Shown: in pieces, positions 42,679 through 52,436 of the stretch
Numbering within the stretch: the first letter of the stretch is position 1
Layout: each line of letters starts with the position of its first letter
NCBI GenBank assembly: GCA_046051225.1
Contig: JBJOOR010000002.1
Location: forward strand, 248,001 to 312,000
From: CAIODY01 sp046051225
GTDB taxonomy: Bacteria; Bacteroidota; Bacteroidia; Chitinophagales; CAIODY01
DNA length: 64,000 bases
Direction of reading: 5' to 3'
The notes under the pieces: model-generated
The model's input: the letters and a program-made list of their open reading frames with translations, nothing else
Database searches by the model: none
What the model was told of the DNA's origin: nothing
Made by a program: the position numbers and the translations under genes

Positions 42679-43425
42679 ATGAATTTAGTACAAAATAAAA
42701 ATATTGTTTATCAAGATTTAGGATTGATTGATTACCGTACGGCTTGGGATTATCAAGAAAAATTATTTCAAGAAATTCTTTCAATAAAAACTGCTAACCG
42801 AAATTTTGAAATAAATAATCTTGGTTCAATTAATCAGCAACAAGCAACAAGCAATTATCTTTTGTTATGCGAACATTCGCCCGTTTTTACTTTAGGCAAA
42901 AGTGGCAAGATGAATCATTTATTAGCAAGTACCGAAGTATTAAACGAAAAACGGATTTCATTTTTTCAAACTAATCGTGGCGGCGATATTACTTTTCATG
43001 GACCTGAACAAATTGTAGGTTATCCCATTTTAGATTTAGAAAATTACTTTACAGATATTGGAAAATACATGCGTTTTTTAGAAGAAGTAATCATTAAAAC
43101 ATTAGCCGAGTATAATTTAATTGGTGATAGAAGCCCAGGCGAAACAGGTGTTTGGTTGGATGTAGGCAAGCATAATGCTCGTAAAATTTGTGCTATGGGT
43201 GTACGTTGTAGCCGATGGGTAACCATGCATGGCTGGGCATTTAACATTAATACAGATTTAAGTTATTTTGATTTAATAGTGCCTTGTGGCATTACTAATA
43301 AAGGTGTAACTTCATTGCAAAAAGAATTGAATAGAGAAGTGGATATGGATGAAGTAAAAGAAAAATTATTATTTCATTTCGAAAATATTTTTGAAGCCAC
43401 TATTGAAAAGCAAATGATTAATTAA
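42679..43425 (+). CDS. lipB: Octanoyl-[ACP]:protein N-octanoyltransferase (LipB)
   Basis: 248 residues from ATG 42679 (an in-frame TTG-rich extension upstream is hydrophobic and not conserved). LipB transfers octanoyl from ACP to lipoyl domains, the first step of lipoate synthesis. The motif NRGGDITFHGPEQIVGYP (99-116), the substrate lysine K169 in ARKICAMGVR and catalytic cysteine C203 in IVPCGI are all in place. lipA is not in the window. It is 8 nt before the RluD-type gene, suggesting co-transcription. Confidence 0.94.
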   Translation: MNLVQNKNIVYQDLGLIDYRTAWDYQEKLFQEILSIKTANRNFEINNLGSINQQQATSNYLLLCEHSPVFTLGKSGKMNHLLASTEVLNEKRISFFQTNRGGDITFHGPEQIVGYPILDLENYFTDIGKYMRFLEEVIIKTLAEYNLIGDRSPGETGVWLDVGKHNARKICAMGVRCSRWVTMHGWAFNINTDLSYFDLIVPCGITNKGVTSLQKELNREVDMDEVKEKLLFHFENIFEATIEKQMIN

Positions 43426-43432
43426 TAATCCA

Positions 43433-44548
43433 ATGACAAAAGAAATTCCTGATAGCATCAATCTAAATTCATCTACCGAAAATGACCCACAACAAGAAAG
43501 TGAAGCCTTGTATGTGCATCGTGTAATACAGGTAGATAAAGGACAAGATTATATTCGAGTTGATAAATTTTTATTAAACAGGTTAGAAAATGTAAGCCGA
43601 AATAAAATTCAGATTGGCATTGATGCAGGTAATGTATTGGTAAATAAAAAAATAGTAAAATGCAATTATAGAATAAAACCAGGCGATATTATTTCAATTG
43701 TTTTAGCCGAAGAACCCGTTAATCATTTTTTAGTTGCCGAAAATATTCCATTAAATATTGTATACGAAGATGCTGAAATTGCATTGGTAAACAAACCTGC
43801 TGGAATGGTTGTACATCCTGGCGTTGGCAATTATACAGGCACTTTAGTAAATGGATTATTGTATCATTTTTTACAACAATCTGATAGCAAACAATTAGCT
43901 GTAGAAATAATAGAAAAGCGTTCGCCCGAAAGTTTTACACAAGAAGTTCGTCCATATTTAGTACATCGAATTGATAAAAATACATCGGGTATTTTGGTAG
44001 TTGCCAAAAATCAAACAGCATTAGAATTTTTGGGCAAACAATTTTTTTATCACACCATTCAACGAAAATATATTGCATTAATTTGGGGCGAACCAAAAGC
44101 CGATGAAGGAACGATTACAGGCAATATTGGACGAAACCCAAACGACCGCCAAAAATTTTATGTAACCGATAATCCCGAAGAAGGCAAGCATGCTGTAACA
44201 CATTATAAAGTGATTGAACGAATGGGCTACGTTTCATTAATTGAATGCCAACTTGAAACTGGCAGAACGCATCAAATAAGAGTACACATGAGCAACATTG
44301 GGCATCCAATTTTTAGTGATGAAACTTATGGAGGTAATAAAATAATGAAAGGAACTATTTATGCAAAATACAAACAGTTTGTAGAAAATTGTTTTGCTAT
44401 GTGCCCCCGTCAGGCATTGCATGCGCAGTCGCTTGGCTTCATTCATCCTACTACACAAAAAGAAATTTATCATGAAGTACCTATGCCCGATGATATGAAA
44501 AATGTGATTGAAAAATGGCGTAATTTTGTAAAAGCAATGAACGATTAA
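43433..44548 (+). CDS. rluD: RluD-family 23S rRNA pseudouridine synthase
   Basis: 371 residues. An N-terminal S4 RNA-binding domain (VDKFLLNRLENVSRNKIQIG, ~43-95) precedes the catalytic domain with NKPAGMVVHPGVGNYTGTLV and the invariant Asp in VHRIDKNTSGILVV (D181), then ETGRTHQIRVHM. RluD makes pseudouridines 1911/1915/1917 in helix 69. The family also contains RluA and RluC; the S4 domain and length favour RluC/RluD. It follows lipB by 8 nt. Confidence 0.9.
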   Translation: MTKEIPDSINLNSSTENDPQQESEALYVHRVIQVDKGQDYIRVDKFLLNRLENVSRNKIQIGIDAGNVLVNKKIVKCNYRIKPGDIISIVLAEEPVNHFLVAENIPLNIVYEDAEIALVNKPAGMVVHPGVGNYTGTLVNGLLYHFLQQSDSKQLAVEIIEKRSPESFTQEVRPYLVHRIDKNTSGILVVAKNQTALEFLGKQFFYHTIQRKYIALIWGEPKADEGTITGNIGRNPNDRQKFYVTDNPEEGKHAVTHYKVIERMGYVSLIECQLETGRTHQIRVHMSNIGHPIFSDETYGGNKIMKGTIYAKYKQFVENCFAMCPRQALHAQSLGFIHPTTQKEIYHEVPMPDDMKNVIEKWRNFVKAMND

Positions 44549-44576
44549 TTTTTATTACAAAATAAAATTAAAACAG

Positions 44577-45299
44577 ATGATGATGGCACAACTCCTTACT
44601 GATAATTTACCAAAATGCGAACAATGTACGCATGGAAATATTTCTGTATTTTGTAAATTAGAGCATGATAATTTGCAAGAAATAGAAGAAGGAAAAGAGG
44701 GTATCAATTTTAAAAAAGGACAAATAATTTTTTCGGAAGGCAACAAACCTCAAGGCTTATATTGTGTAAACAGTGGAAAAATTAAACTCGTAAAAATTGG
44801 TGAAGATGGGAAAGAGCAAATTTTAAGATTGATAAAACCAGGTGATATGATGGGTTATAGAGCTTTATTATCGGGCGATAGATACAATGCAACAGCAATA
44901 GCTTTAGAAGATTGTGCTGTATGTTGTATCCCTAAACAAAAGTTTATGACCATCTTAAAAAAAGACACAAACTTGAGTTTAGAAATGATGAAACTATTGG
45001 GCAACGATTTAAAAAAAGCAGAAGAAAATATTACTCACATGGCTCAAAAACCAGTTAGGGAAAGGATGGCAGAAGCTTTACTTTTTATGAAAGAAACTTA
45101 TGGATTTGAAGAGGATGACCAAACTATTAGTGTTACACTTTCTCGTGAAGAAATTGCCAACCTTGTGGGTACTGCTACAGAAACAGCTATTCGTTTACTT
45201 TCCGAATTTAAACACGATGGAATTATAGAATTATCTGGTAAAAAAATAAAAATTTCGAACTATCTTAAATTAGTTCTCACAGCCAATCTTCACGATTAA
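44577..45299 (+). CDS. Crp/Fnr-family regulator with FNR-like cysteine set
   Basis: 240 residues. A cNMP-binding-like beta roll (FSEGNKPQGLYCVNSGKIKL ... ATAIALEDCAVCC) precedes a helical dimer stalk and a winged-helix HTH with recognition segment SREEIANLVGTATETAIRLL. Cysteines C14, C17 and C26 near the N-terminus plus C113/C116 match the spacing seen in oxygen-sensing FNR (C20, C23, C29, C122), so a [4Fe-4S] cluster is plausible. Next gene is hemW. The first of three consecutive ATG codons (44577) is used; either later one is possible. Confidence 0.86.
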   Translation: MMMAQLLTDNLPKCEQCTHGNISVFCKLEHDNLQEIEEGKEGINFKKGQIIFSEGNKPQGLYCVNSGKIKLVKIGEDGKEQILRLIKPGDMMGYRALLSGDRYNATAIALEDCAVCCIPKQKFMTILKKDTNLSLEMMKLLGNDLKKAEENITHMAQKPVRERMAEALLFMKETYGFEEDDQTISVTLSREEIANLVGTATETAIRLLSEFKHDGIIELSGKKIKISNYLKLVLTANLHD

Positions 45300-45358
45300 T
45301 TTTTATTCAGTCTTGTAATACATTTTCGACTCTCTTTTTTTATAAATATAATTAAAAA

Positions 45359-46489
45359 TTGGCTGGCATATATATACACATTCCGTTTTGCAAACAGGCT
45401 TGCAATTATTGTAATTTTTATTTCAATACTTCATTGCGCTATAAAAATGAGTTAACCGATGCGTTAAAAAAAGAATTGATACTTCGTAAACCATTTTTAG
45501 AAAGCGAAACTATTGAAACCATTTACTTTGGTGGCGGTTCGCCATCATTGTTAGAAGCCGATGAGATTCAACAAATGATAGATGTAATTCATCAACATTA
45601 TTCAACAAATAGTTTAAAAGAGATAACTATTGAAGCCAACCCTGATGATTTAACTGAAAAAAAAATAAACGATTTTCGAAAAACCAACATCAATAGATTT
45701 AGCATTGGTGTACAATCATTTTACGATGAAGATTTAGTATGGATGAACAGAGCACATAATGCACAACAAGCCGATAGAGCCATAAAAGCTGCACAGGATA
45801 AAGGTTTTGAAAATATTACTATTGATTTAATGTATGGCATTCCTACACTTACCGATGATAAGTGGAAAGCAAATTTGAACAAGTCCATTGCATTGCAAGT
45901 GCCACATATATCGGCGTATAGCTTAACTATTGAAGAAAAAACACCGCTTCATAAATTAATTAAATTACACAAAAAACAGAATGTAGAAGAATCGAAATCA
46001 GCATTTCAAATGCAAATGTTGATGGATATTTTAGCTAAAAATAAATTCGAACATTATGAAATCAGCAACTTTGCAAAAGCTGGATGTTATGCCATTCATA
46101 ATACTAATTATTGGAAAGGGGTTCCGTATCTTGGTATTGGACCATCGGCACATTCCTATAAAGAAAATTTAAGAAGCTGGAATGTATCAAATACTATGAA
46201 ATACATTGCAGCAATGGATAATAAAAAACCAATGATAGAAAATGAAACACTAACCGATGAAAATATATTTAATGAATGGATAATGACAGGGCTAAGAACA
46301 CAATGGGGCTGCAATTTGAATGCAGTTAAAAACAAATTTGAAACCGAATGGATAAAAGAATTAATGCTGGAAGCCCAACCGTATTTAGAAAACAAAAAAC
46401 TGCTATTAAAAGATAATATACTTACTATTTCTACTGATGGGAAATTAATTGCCGATAGTATTATGAGCGATTTATTTAGAAGCAAGTGA
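45359..46489 (+). CDS. hemW: HemW-type radical SAM heme chaperone
   Basis: 376 residues starting from TTG (AGIYIHIPFCKQACNYCNFY). The CX3CX2C cluster-binding site is C11, C15, C18. TIYFGGGSPSLLE, RFSIGVQSFYDEDL and ISAYSLTIEEKTPLHKLI follow, as in HemN/HemW proteins. The length (~375) and the HIPFC..C.YC.F motif without the fourth HemN cysteine identify HemW, a heme-binding chaperone, rather than oxygen-independent coproporphyrinogen oxidase. It lies 59 nt after the FNR-like gene, which may control it. Confidence 0.9.
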   Translation: MAGIYIHIPFCKQACNYCNFYFNTSLRYKNELTDALKKELILRKPFLESETIETIYFGGGSPSLLEADEIQQMIDVIHQHYSTNSLKEITIEANPDDLTEKKINDFRKTNINRFSIGVQSFYDEDLVWMNRAHNAQQADRAIKAAQDKGFENITIDLMYGIPTLTDDKWKANLNKSIALQVPHISAYSLTIEEKTPLHKLIKLHKKQNVEESKSAFQMQMLMDILAKNKFEHYEISNFAKAGCYAIHNTNYWKGVPYLGIGPSAHSYKENLRSWNVSNTMKYIAAMDNKKPMIENETLTDENIFNEWIMTGLRTQWGCNLNAVKNKFETEWIKELMLEAQPYLENKKLLLKDNILTISTDGKLIADSIMSDLFRSK

Positions 46490-46504
46490 TGTGGTTTTTT
46501 TTTC

Positions 46505-46512
46505 TATTTTTG
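46505..46512 (+). promoter_or_regulatory. -7 promoter element of the S9 peptidase gene
   Basis: TATTTTTG fits TAnnTTTG, 19 nt before the ATG at 46532. No TTG at -33. Confidence 0.4.
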
Positions 46513-46531
46513 AAGTATTAAATTTATAATA

Positions 46532-48646
46532 ATGAAAAAATATTTTTCACTTTTAATCTGCGGAGCTATAGCCGCATCGTGTAATCATAAATCTATAGAA
46601 CATAAACAATTTACCGTGCAATATCCTAAAACAGAAAAAGTAAATCAAGTAGATGATTATTTTGGTACTAAAGTAGAAGACCCTTATCGTTGGTTGGAAG
46701 ATGATACGGCTACTAAAGTAAAAGCATGGGTAGATGCTGAAAATAAAGTAACGCAAGATTACCTTTCTCAAATTCCATTCAGAACAAAAATTCATAGCAG
46801 ATTAGAAGCTATTTGGAATTATCCTAAATATTCATCGCCATTTAAAAAAGGCGAAAATTTATTTTTTTATAAAAATGATGGCTTGCAAAATCAAAGCATT
46901 TTGTACAAACAAAAAGGCGATAATGCCGAAGCATTTTTAAACCCCAATGATTATGCAAAAGATGGTACTGTAGCATTGGGTGGCACATCATTTTCGAAAG
47001 ACAAAAAATTGATGAGCTACACTTTAGCCGCTGCTGGTAGCGATTGGCAAACTATGTATGTAAAAGAAATTGAAACAGGAAAGGTATTAAGCGATACCAT
47101 TCGTTGGATAAAATTTGGAGGTGGTAGTTGGTATAAAGATGGATTTTTTTACAGCGGTTATGAAAAGCCTGATGAAAAGAAAATGTATAGCAATGCAAGC
47201 GTTGGGCAAATTGTTTATTACCATAAATTAGGTACGCCACAAAGCACCGATAAAGTAATTTATAAAGATGATAAACATCCAAAACGTTACTACGGACCTT
47301 ACGTTAGCGATGATGAAAAATATTTATTCTTAGATGTAAGCGAAGGAACTTATGGCACCGAACTTTGGTACAAAGATTTATCAAACGAAAAATCGGCTTT
47401 GCAATTATTGTTTAAAGGTTTTGAATTTGAATATGGTGTGGTTGATAATGTAGGTGATAAACTTTTAATTATCACAAATGATGGCGCTGCCAATAAGCAT
47501 TTGGTTGAAGTTGATTTAAAAAATCCAGCTCATGAAAATTGGAAAGAAATCATTTCCGAACAAAAAGAATTATTAAATGGAGTAGCTTATTGTGGTAACA
47601 AATTATTTGCCGAATATTTAAAAGATGCTTGTACAAAAGTTTACCAATACGATTATTCGGGCAAAATGGAACACGAAATTGAATTGCCTGGATTAGGCAC
47701 TGCATCAGGCTTTGGTGGCGATAAGGATGATAAGGATTTTTATTATACTTATACTTCATTCACCAATCCACCTACAATTTTTAAATACAATTTAGAAACT
47801 GGCAAATCAGAATTATTTAAAAAATCGGAAGTGAAATTTAATAGCGAAGAATACGAAACCGAACAAAAATTTTATACTTCGAAAGATGGTACTAAAGTGC
47901 CTATGTTTATCGTTCATAAAAAAGGAATTAAATTAGATGGCAACAACCCATGTTTGCTGTATAGCTATGGTGGCTTTAGCATTAATCTTACACCAAGTTT
48001 TTCGGCATCACGAATTTTATTTTTAGAAAATGGTGGTGTATATGCCATGCCGAATATAAGAGGTGGCAATGAATATGGCGAAGCATGGCACAAAGGCGGC
48101 GCATTGGCAAATAAGCAAAATGTGTTTGATGATTTTATTGGCGCTGCCGAATTTTTAATTAAAGAAAAATATACATCATCGGATAAATTAGCCATTAGTG
48201 GTAGAAGCAATGGTGGTTTATTGATTGGTGCTTGTATGACCCAACGCCCCGAATTATTTAAAGTAGCATTGCCAGGTGTGGGTGTGTTAGATATGTTGCG
48301 TTATCATAAATTTACTGTGGGTTGGGGTTGGAGTGTTGAATATGGTAATAGCGACAACGAAGAACAGTTTAAATATTTAATAAAATATTCGCCATTGCAT
48401 AATGTAAAAGCTACTAAATATCCATGTACAATGGTTACTACGGGCGATCATGATGATAGAGTTGTTCCAGCGCATAGTTTTAAATTTGCTGCTACATTGC
48501 AAGAAAAACATCAAGGTGAAAATCCTATTTTAATTAGAATAGATAAAAGTGCTGGGCATGGTGCAGGCAAACCAACTACAAAATTAATTGATGAAGATGC
48601 TGATGTATGGAGTTTTGTATTTTGGAATTTAGGAATGAATCCTTAA
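46532..48646 (+). CDS. Prolyl oligopeptidase (S9A) lipoprotein
   Basis: 704 residues. The signal MKKYFSLLICGAIAASC ends in a lipobox cysteine. A beta-propeller gate domain starts VEDPYRWLEDDTATKVKAWV, typical of prolyl endopeptidases, and the alpha/beta hydrolase domain has the nucleophile in ISGRSNGGLL (S559), with Asp in TGDHDDRVVPAH and His in SAGHGAGKP. It cuts small peptides after proline. Followed by a terminator. It joins M13 and M1 as the third exported peptidase of the window. Confidence 0.95.
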   Translation: MKKYFSLLICGAIAASCNHKSIEHKQFTVQYPKTEKVNQVDDYFGTKVEDPYRWLEDDTATKVKAWVDAENKVTQDYLSQIPFRTKIHSRLEAIWNYPKYSSPFKKGENLFFYKNDGLQNQSILYKQKGDNAEAFLNPNDYAKDGTVALGGTSFSKDKKLMSYTLAAAGSDWQTMYVKEIETGKVLSDTIRWIKFGGGSWYKDGFFYSGYEKPDEKKMYSNASVGQIVYYHKLGTPQSTDKVIYKDDKHPKRYYGPYVSDDEKYLFLDVSEGTYGTELWYKDLSNEKSALQLLFKGFEFEYGVVDNVGDKLLIITNDGAANKHLVEVDLKNPAHENWKEIISEQKELLNGVAYCGNKLFAEYLKDACTKVYQYDYSGKMEHEIELPGLGTASGFGGDKDDKDFYYTYTSFTNPPTIFKYNLETGKSELFKKSEVKFNSEEYETEQKFYTSKDGTKVPMFIVHKKGIKLDGNNPCLLYSYGGFSINLTPSFSASRILFLENGGVYAMPNIRGGNEYGEAWHKGGALANKQNVFDDFIGAAEFLIKEKYTSSDKLAISGRSNGGLLIGACMTQRPELFKVALPGVGVLDMLRYHKFTVGWGWSVEYGNSDNEEQFKYLIKYSPLHNVKATKYPCTMVTTGDHDDRVVPAHSFKFAATLQEKHQGENPILIRIDKSAGHGAGKPTTKLIDEDADVWSFVFWNLGMNP

Positions 48647-48696
48647 TAGCAATAGAACACAGAATACACTGATAGAAAGGATTTGAACGGATTTAT

Positions 48697-48734
48697 AAAA
48701 AGCAGCAATAAATAAAGTCATTGCTGCTTTTTTG
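48697..48734. terminator. Rho-independent terminator of the S9 gene
   Basis: AAAAAGCAGCAAT pairs with ATTGCTGCTTTTT around a 10-nt loop, followed by Ts. Between the stop and the hairpin is a degenerate AACACAGAATACACTGATAG / AGGATTTGAACGGATTTA stretch of the kind repeated in many Bacteroidota genomes. Confidence 0.88.
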
Positions 48735-48864
48735 TTTTTAGTAAATTTTATGAAATTTTGAACGTGTAAGAAAATATTTTTATTTTGCTTTTTTTTATTC
48801 AAATTCAATTCATCTTTGCATCAACAAAAAATATTTATTTAATCAAAAACAAAAATTTTAAATC

Positions 48865-49767
48865 ATGAAAAAACTTTTTTTACTTTTTATCAGCTTAGTA
48901 ATTATGCAAAATATTACTAAAGCGCAAGTTGGCTGCCATGCCTTTTTAGGATACTATCAAACGCCAGGTACTACTGTGGTTACATTTTATGATAGTAGCA
49001 ATACTACATCGGGTAGGTACAATTCAACAGGTACTTATATTAATTTTGGAAACGGTACTACACAGCATTTTAGTTCGCTTGGGGGCACTTATACTATGCA
49101 ATATACAGCTGGTACATATCATGTATGCCTGTATATTCAAGATTCGTTAAACCAAAATTGTACAGATAGTTTTTGCCAAACTGTATCAGTAACAGCAAGT
49201 GGTTCTGCATGTGTCGCTTCATTTTCTATTTGGGCTGATTCATTAATTGCTGGTTTGTATTATGGTTCAAATAATTCAACTACATCAGGTACAAACCCAA
49301 CTTATACCTGGACTTGGGGCGATGGCTCATCATCTACAGGCGCATATCCTTCGCATACTTATGCATCATCAGGTACATATACTATTTGCTTGCATACTTC
49401 TTCGCAAGTTAATGGCATGATTTGTAAAGACTCTATGTGTATTACACAAGTGATAGCACGAATGAAAGGCGCAAATGCAATGCATTCCATTACTATTTTA
49501 GACCCTCAACATCCGCTTGGAATTAGCAATGTAGCAATGACTAATAAACTTTCGGTTTATCCTAACCCTGCATCTACCGAATTAAATATTGATATAAAAG
49601 GAGAAAAAATTGAAACTATTAAAATTATCTCTATCAATGGTCAAACTATGAACAATGTTGATTTTGTAAACAATAAAATTAGCATCAGTAAATTAGTTTC
49701 TAATATTTATTTTGTAGAAGTAAGAACAATAAATAATGTTTACCGAGCAAGATTTATAAAGGAATAA
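48865..49767 (+). CDS. PKD-domain T9SS cargo protein
   Basis: 300 residues. Signal peptide MKKLFLLFISLVIMQNITKAQ; two PKD-like Cys-rich strands units (ACVASFSIWADS ... YTWTWGDGSSSTGAYPSHTY, with the typical WxWGDG and HTY pattern); and a T9SS type A sorting domain (LSVYPNPASTELNIDIKG ... SNIYFVEVRTINN). Nine or so cysteines in the first PKD-like half suggest disulfides. Likely a surface adhesin or matrix protein. No enzyme domain is visible. Confidence 0.82.
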   Translation: MKKLFLLFISLVIMQNITKAQVGCHAFLGYYQTPGTTVVTFYDSSNTTSGRYNSTGTYINFGNGTTQHFSSLGGTYTMQYTAGTYHVCLYIQDSLNQNCTDSFCQTVSVTASGSACVASFSIWADSLIAGLYYGSNNSTTSGTNPTYTWTWGDGSSSTGAYPSHTYASSGTYTICLHTSSQVNGMICKDSMCITQVIARMKGANAMHSITILDPQHPLGISNVAMTNKLSVYPNPASTELNIDIKGEKIETIKIISINGQTMNNVDFVNNKISISKLVSNIYFVEVRTINNVYRARFIKE

Positions 49768-49780
49768 ACAACTGAAAACT

Positions 49781-49816
49781 AAAAAAAAGCCCCGAAATAT
49801 TTCGGGGCTTTTTTTT
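49781..49816. terminator. Bidirectional terminator between the PKD gene and dnaA
   Basis: AAAAAGCCCCGAAAT and ATTTCGGGGCTTTTT form a perfect stem with T and A runs outside; the flanking genes converge here. Confidence 0.92.
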
Positions 49817-51275
49817 ATAAACTCATTGATATTTTCTTTTCTAATTCTAATACTTCGTCTTTAAAAGCTTGTTCGGTTTCAATTAAATTTTGTACGGCTT
49901 GGCAGCTGTGTATTACAGTGCTGTGGTCGCGTCCGCCAAAATGTTTGCCTATTGATTTTAAAGAATTTTTAGTAAAATTTTTAGCCAAATACATACTAAG
50001 CTGACGAGCTTGTACTACATGGCGCTTACGAGTTTTTTCTTTTAATTTATCATAAGGTATTTGATAAAATTCGCAAACTGTTTTTTGAATAAATTCGATG
50101 CTTACTTCACGGCTTACACTCTTCACAAAATTTTTCACAATTTTTTTAGCCAGCTCAACATCAATTTCTTTTTTATTTAAAACTGATTGTGCTAACAATG
50201 AAGTTAATGCACCTTCTAATTCACGTACATTTGTATTGATATTAAATGCAACAAATTCAACTACATCACGGCTTAGTTCGATACCATCAGCATACATTTT
50301 CTTTTCTAAAATGGCAATTCGAGTTTCAAAATCGGGTACTTGCAAATCGGCACTTAAGCCCCATTTAAATCGGCTTAATAATCTTTCTTCAACATCTTGC
50401 AAATCTTTAATTGGTCTATCACAGGTCAAAATTATTTGTTTAGAATTTTGATGAAGATGATTAAATATGGTAAAAAATATTTCTTGAATTTTAGGCTTAT
50501 TGGCTAAAAATTGAATATCATCTACAATCAATACATCTATTAATTGATAAAAATGTATAAAGTCGTTGATGTGCCCATTTTTCATGGCATCAATAAATTG
50601 GTTGGCAAATTTTTCAATCTGAACATACAACACAGTTTTATTGGCATGTGTTAATTTTATTTGATTTCCAATGGCATGCGCCAAATGTGTTTTGCCTAAT
50701 CCAATTGGAGAATAAATAACCAATGGATTAAATGAAGTGCCGCCTGGTTTTTGTGCTACTGCATAGCCTGCGCTACGTGCCAATCTGTTACAATCGCCTT
50801 CTACATAAGTATCAAATGTATAGGCAGCCATCAATTGTGGATCAACGTTTATTTTACGAAGACCAGGAATGATGAATGGATTTTTAACTTGCCCACCTAA
50901 AATGGCAGGTGCATTTACATCAGGATTTTTATTATTTCCTGTGTTTTGATTAGGAAGATTAATCGTAGTTCCTTTTTTGCCGTTGCTGTTTTTCTCCATT
51001 ACAATTCGATATTCTAATTTAGCATCTTTACCCAATTCTCGAACAATAGTTTTTCTAAGTAAACTGATATAATGTTCTTCAATCCATTCGTAAAAAAATT
51101 GTGAGGGTACTTGAATGGTTAAAATATTTTTTTCTAATTGAACAGGTTCAATAGGTTCGAACCATGTTTTATAAGCTTGCAAGCTTATGTTGTCTTTAAT
51201 TATTTTTAAGCAGTTGTTCCATACTGCTTCGTATGATATAGTATTGATATTTTCTTTTAATATTTGTTTGCTCAT
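49815..51275 (-). CDS. dnaA: Chromosomal replication initiator DnaA
   Basis: 486 residues. Domain I (~1-90), a short linker, then the AAA+ domain with Walker A PIGLGKTHL (190-198), Walker B VLIVDDIQFL, and sensor II FKWGLSADLQVPDFETRIAI; the C-terminal DNA-binding domain IV ends RDHSTVIHSC (box recognition GGRDHST). Walker A reads SPIGLGKT where many DnaA proteins have GGVGLGKT. A DnaA box sits ~100 nt upstream, a common autoregulatory layout. dnaN, recF and rpmH are not adjacent, so dnaA is not in the classic cluster. Confidence 0.97.
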   Translation of the reverse strand: MSKQILKENINTISYEAVWNNCLKIIKDNISLQAYKTWFEPIEPVQLEKNILTIQVPSQFFYEWIEEHYISLLRKTIVRELGKDAKLEYRIVMEKNSNGKKGTTINLPNQNTGNNKNPDVNAPAILGGQVKNPFIIPGLRKINVDPQLMAAYTFDTYVEGDCNRLARSAGYAVAQKPGGTSFNPLVIYSPIGLGKTHLAHAIGNQIKLTHANKTVLYVQIEKFANQFIDAMKNGHINDFIHFYQLIDVLIVDDIQFLANKPKIQEIFFTIFNHLHQNSKQIILTCDRPIKDLQDVEERLLSRFKWGLSADLQVPDFETRIAILEKKMYADGIELSRDVVEFVAFNINTNVRELEGALTSLLAQSVLNKKEIDVELAKKIVKNFVKSVSREVSIEFIQKTVCEFYQIPYDKLKEKTRKRHVVQARQLSMYLAKNFTKNSLKSIGKHFGGRDHSTVIHSCQAVQNLIETEQAFKDEVLELEKKISMSL

Positions 51276-51375
51276 GGGTTAATAGCTGCTTCGGTTCTTT
51301 ACTTAAAATTAAATCTGTGTTAATTTTTATTGGGCGGTAAAAGTATGTAAACACAATTCATATTCACAAATTTTA

Positions 51376-51384
51376 TGTGAAAAA
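51376..51384 (-). promoter_or_regulatory. Candidate DnaA box upstream of dnaA
   Basis: Minus-strand TTTTTCACA fits TTWTNCACA. A one-mismatch copy (ATATTCACA) lies ~20 nt away on the plus strand. One good match is weak evidence for an origin but fits DnaA autoregulation. Confidence 0.35.
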
Positions 51385-51389
51385 TATTT

Positions 51390-52337
51390 TCAAAGTCCAC
51401 TTGTATTTTTGTTTATAATTACAGTATTCGATTTTACGTTGTTTTTTATTTTTCGTTTCGAAAAATAAAAGTCGATTTTGCCTAAATTTAGTCCTGCCCA
51501 CCCAACTTGATTGATTAAAACATCGTTTCCATCTAAGTTTTTATGAACATCGGGCATATCTAAAAAAGTATGTGTATGACCGCCGATTATTAAATCAATA
51601 TACCTTGTGTTTTTGGCTAAATAAATATCACTCACTTTTGCATCAGCATATTTATAGCCTAAATGAGATAGGCAAATAATCAAATCGCATTTTTCATTTT
51701 TCTTTAAATGTTTGGCTATTTCGTTAGCAATGGCAATAGGTTCGTGGTAAATAGTATTGCCATATAAGGCATCGGGCACTAAACTATTCAGCTCAATACC
51801 AATTCCAAATACGCCTATTTTTATTCCTTCTTTTACAAAAATTTTATACGGCTGAAATGCATTTTTTAAAATCGTATTTTCAAAATCGTAATTGGCAATT
51901 AAGAAAGGAAAATTTGCATTGGGCAATTGTTTTTTTATCCCTTCTAATCCTGCGTCAAAATCATGATTGCCTAATGTACAAGCATCGTAGCCCATATAGC
52001 TCATTAGTTTGTATTCTAATTCGCCATGAAAAAAATTGAAATAGGGTGTGCCTTGAAAAATATCGCCAGCATCTAACAATAAAATATTTTTTTCTACTTG
52101 TCGCAATTCTTTAATTAAATAGGCTCTACGAGCTGCTCCGCCTGCACCTTGCCACTTACTGCCATCCATGGCAAATGGCTCAATTCGACTATGCCAATCA
52201 TTGGTATGTAGAATTGAAATTTTTATTTCATCTTGTTCGTTTCCATCATTTGCAAAAACACTTAGTGGTGTATTTTGCAATAATAAAATAGATGATGCGG
52301 CAATTGATTGATGTAAGAATTTACGTCGTGAAATCAT
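51390..52337 (-). CDS. UshA-type metallophosphatase domain protein with Tat-like signal
   Basis: 315 residues. The N-terminus MISRRKFLHQSIAASSILLL has a twin-arginine motif (SRRKFL). The dinuclear metallophosphoesterase motifs are complete: LHTNDWHSRIE, DAGDIFQGTPYF, GNHDFD and GGHTHTF. Members of this group (UshA, YfkN) hydrolyse nucleotides or cyclic nucleotides in the periplasm, but this protein ends soon after the catalytic domain and lacks the usual C-terminal 5'-nucleotidase domain. In related bacteria that domain can be encoded by a separate gene; none is adjacent here. Confidence 0.9.
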   Translation of the reverse strand: MISRRKFLHQSIAASSILLLQNTPLSVFANDGNEQDEIKISILHTNDWHSRIEPFAMDGSKWQGAGGAARRAYLIKELRQVEKNILLLDAGDIFQGTPYFNFFHGELEYKLMSYMGYDACTLGNHDFDAGLEGIKKQLPNANFPFLIANYDFENTILKNAFQPYKIFVKEGIKIGVFGIGIELNSLVPDALYGNTIYHEPIAIANEIAKHLKKNEKCDLIICLSHLGYKYADAKVSDIYLAKNTRYIDLIIGGHTHTFLDMPDVHKNLDGNDVLINQVGWAGLNLGKIDFYFSKRKIKNNVKSNTVIINKNTSGL

Positions 52338-52436
52338 AATATAAATAGTAGCACCAAAGTAAAAAAAAACACTGATTTAAAGCTAAATCAAAGATTATTT
52401 TTTTGAAAATATACTACGCTTATTAAGTACTGATGA

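Noticed and set aside
46532..48646. Peptidase cluster as a single system (M13, M1, S9)
   Set aside because: The three genes are far apart, separately promoted and common in Bacteroidota; no shared regulatory site was found.
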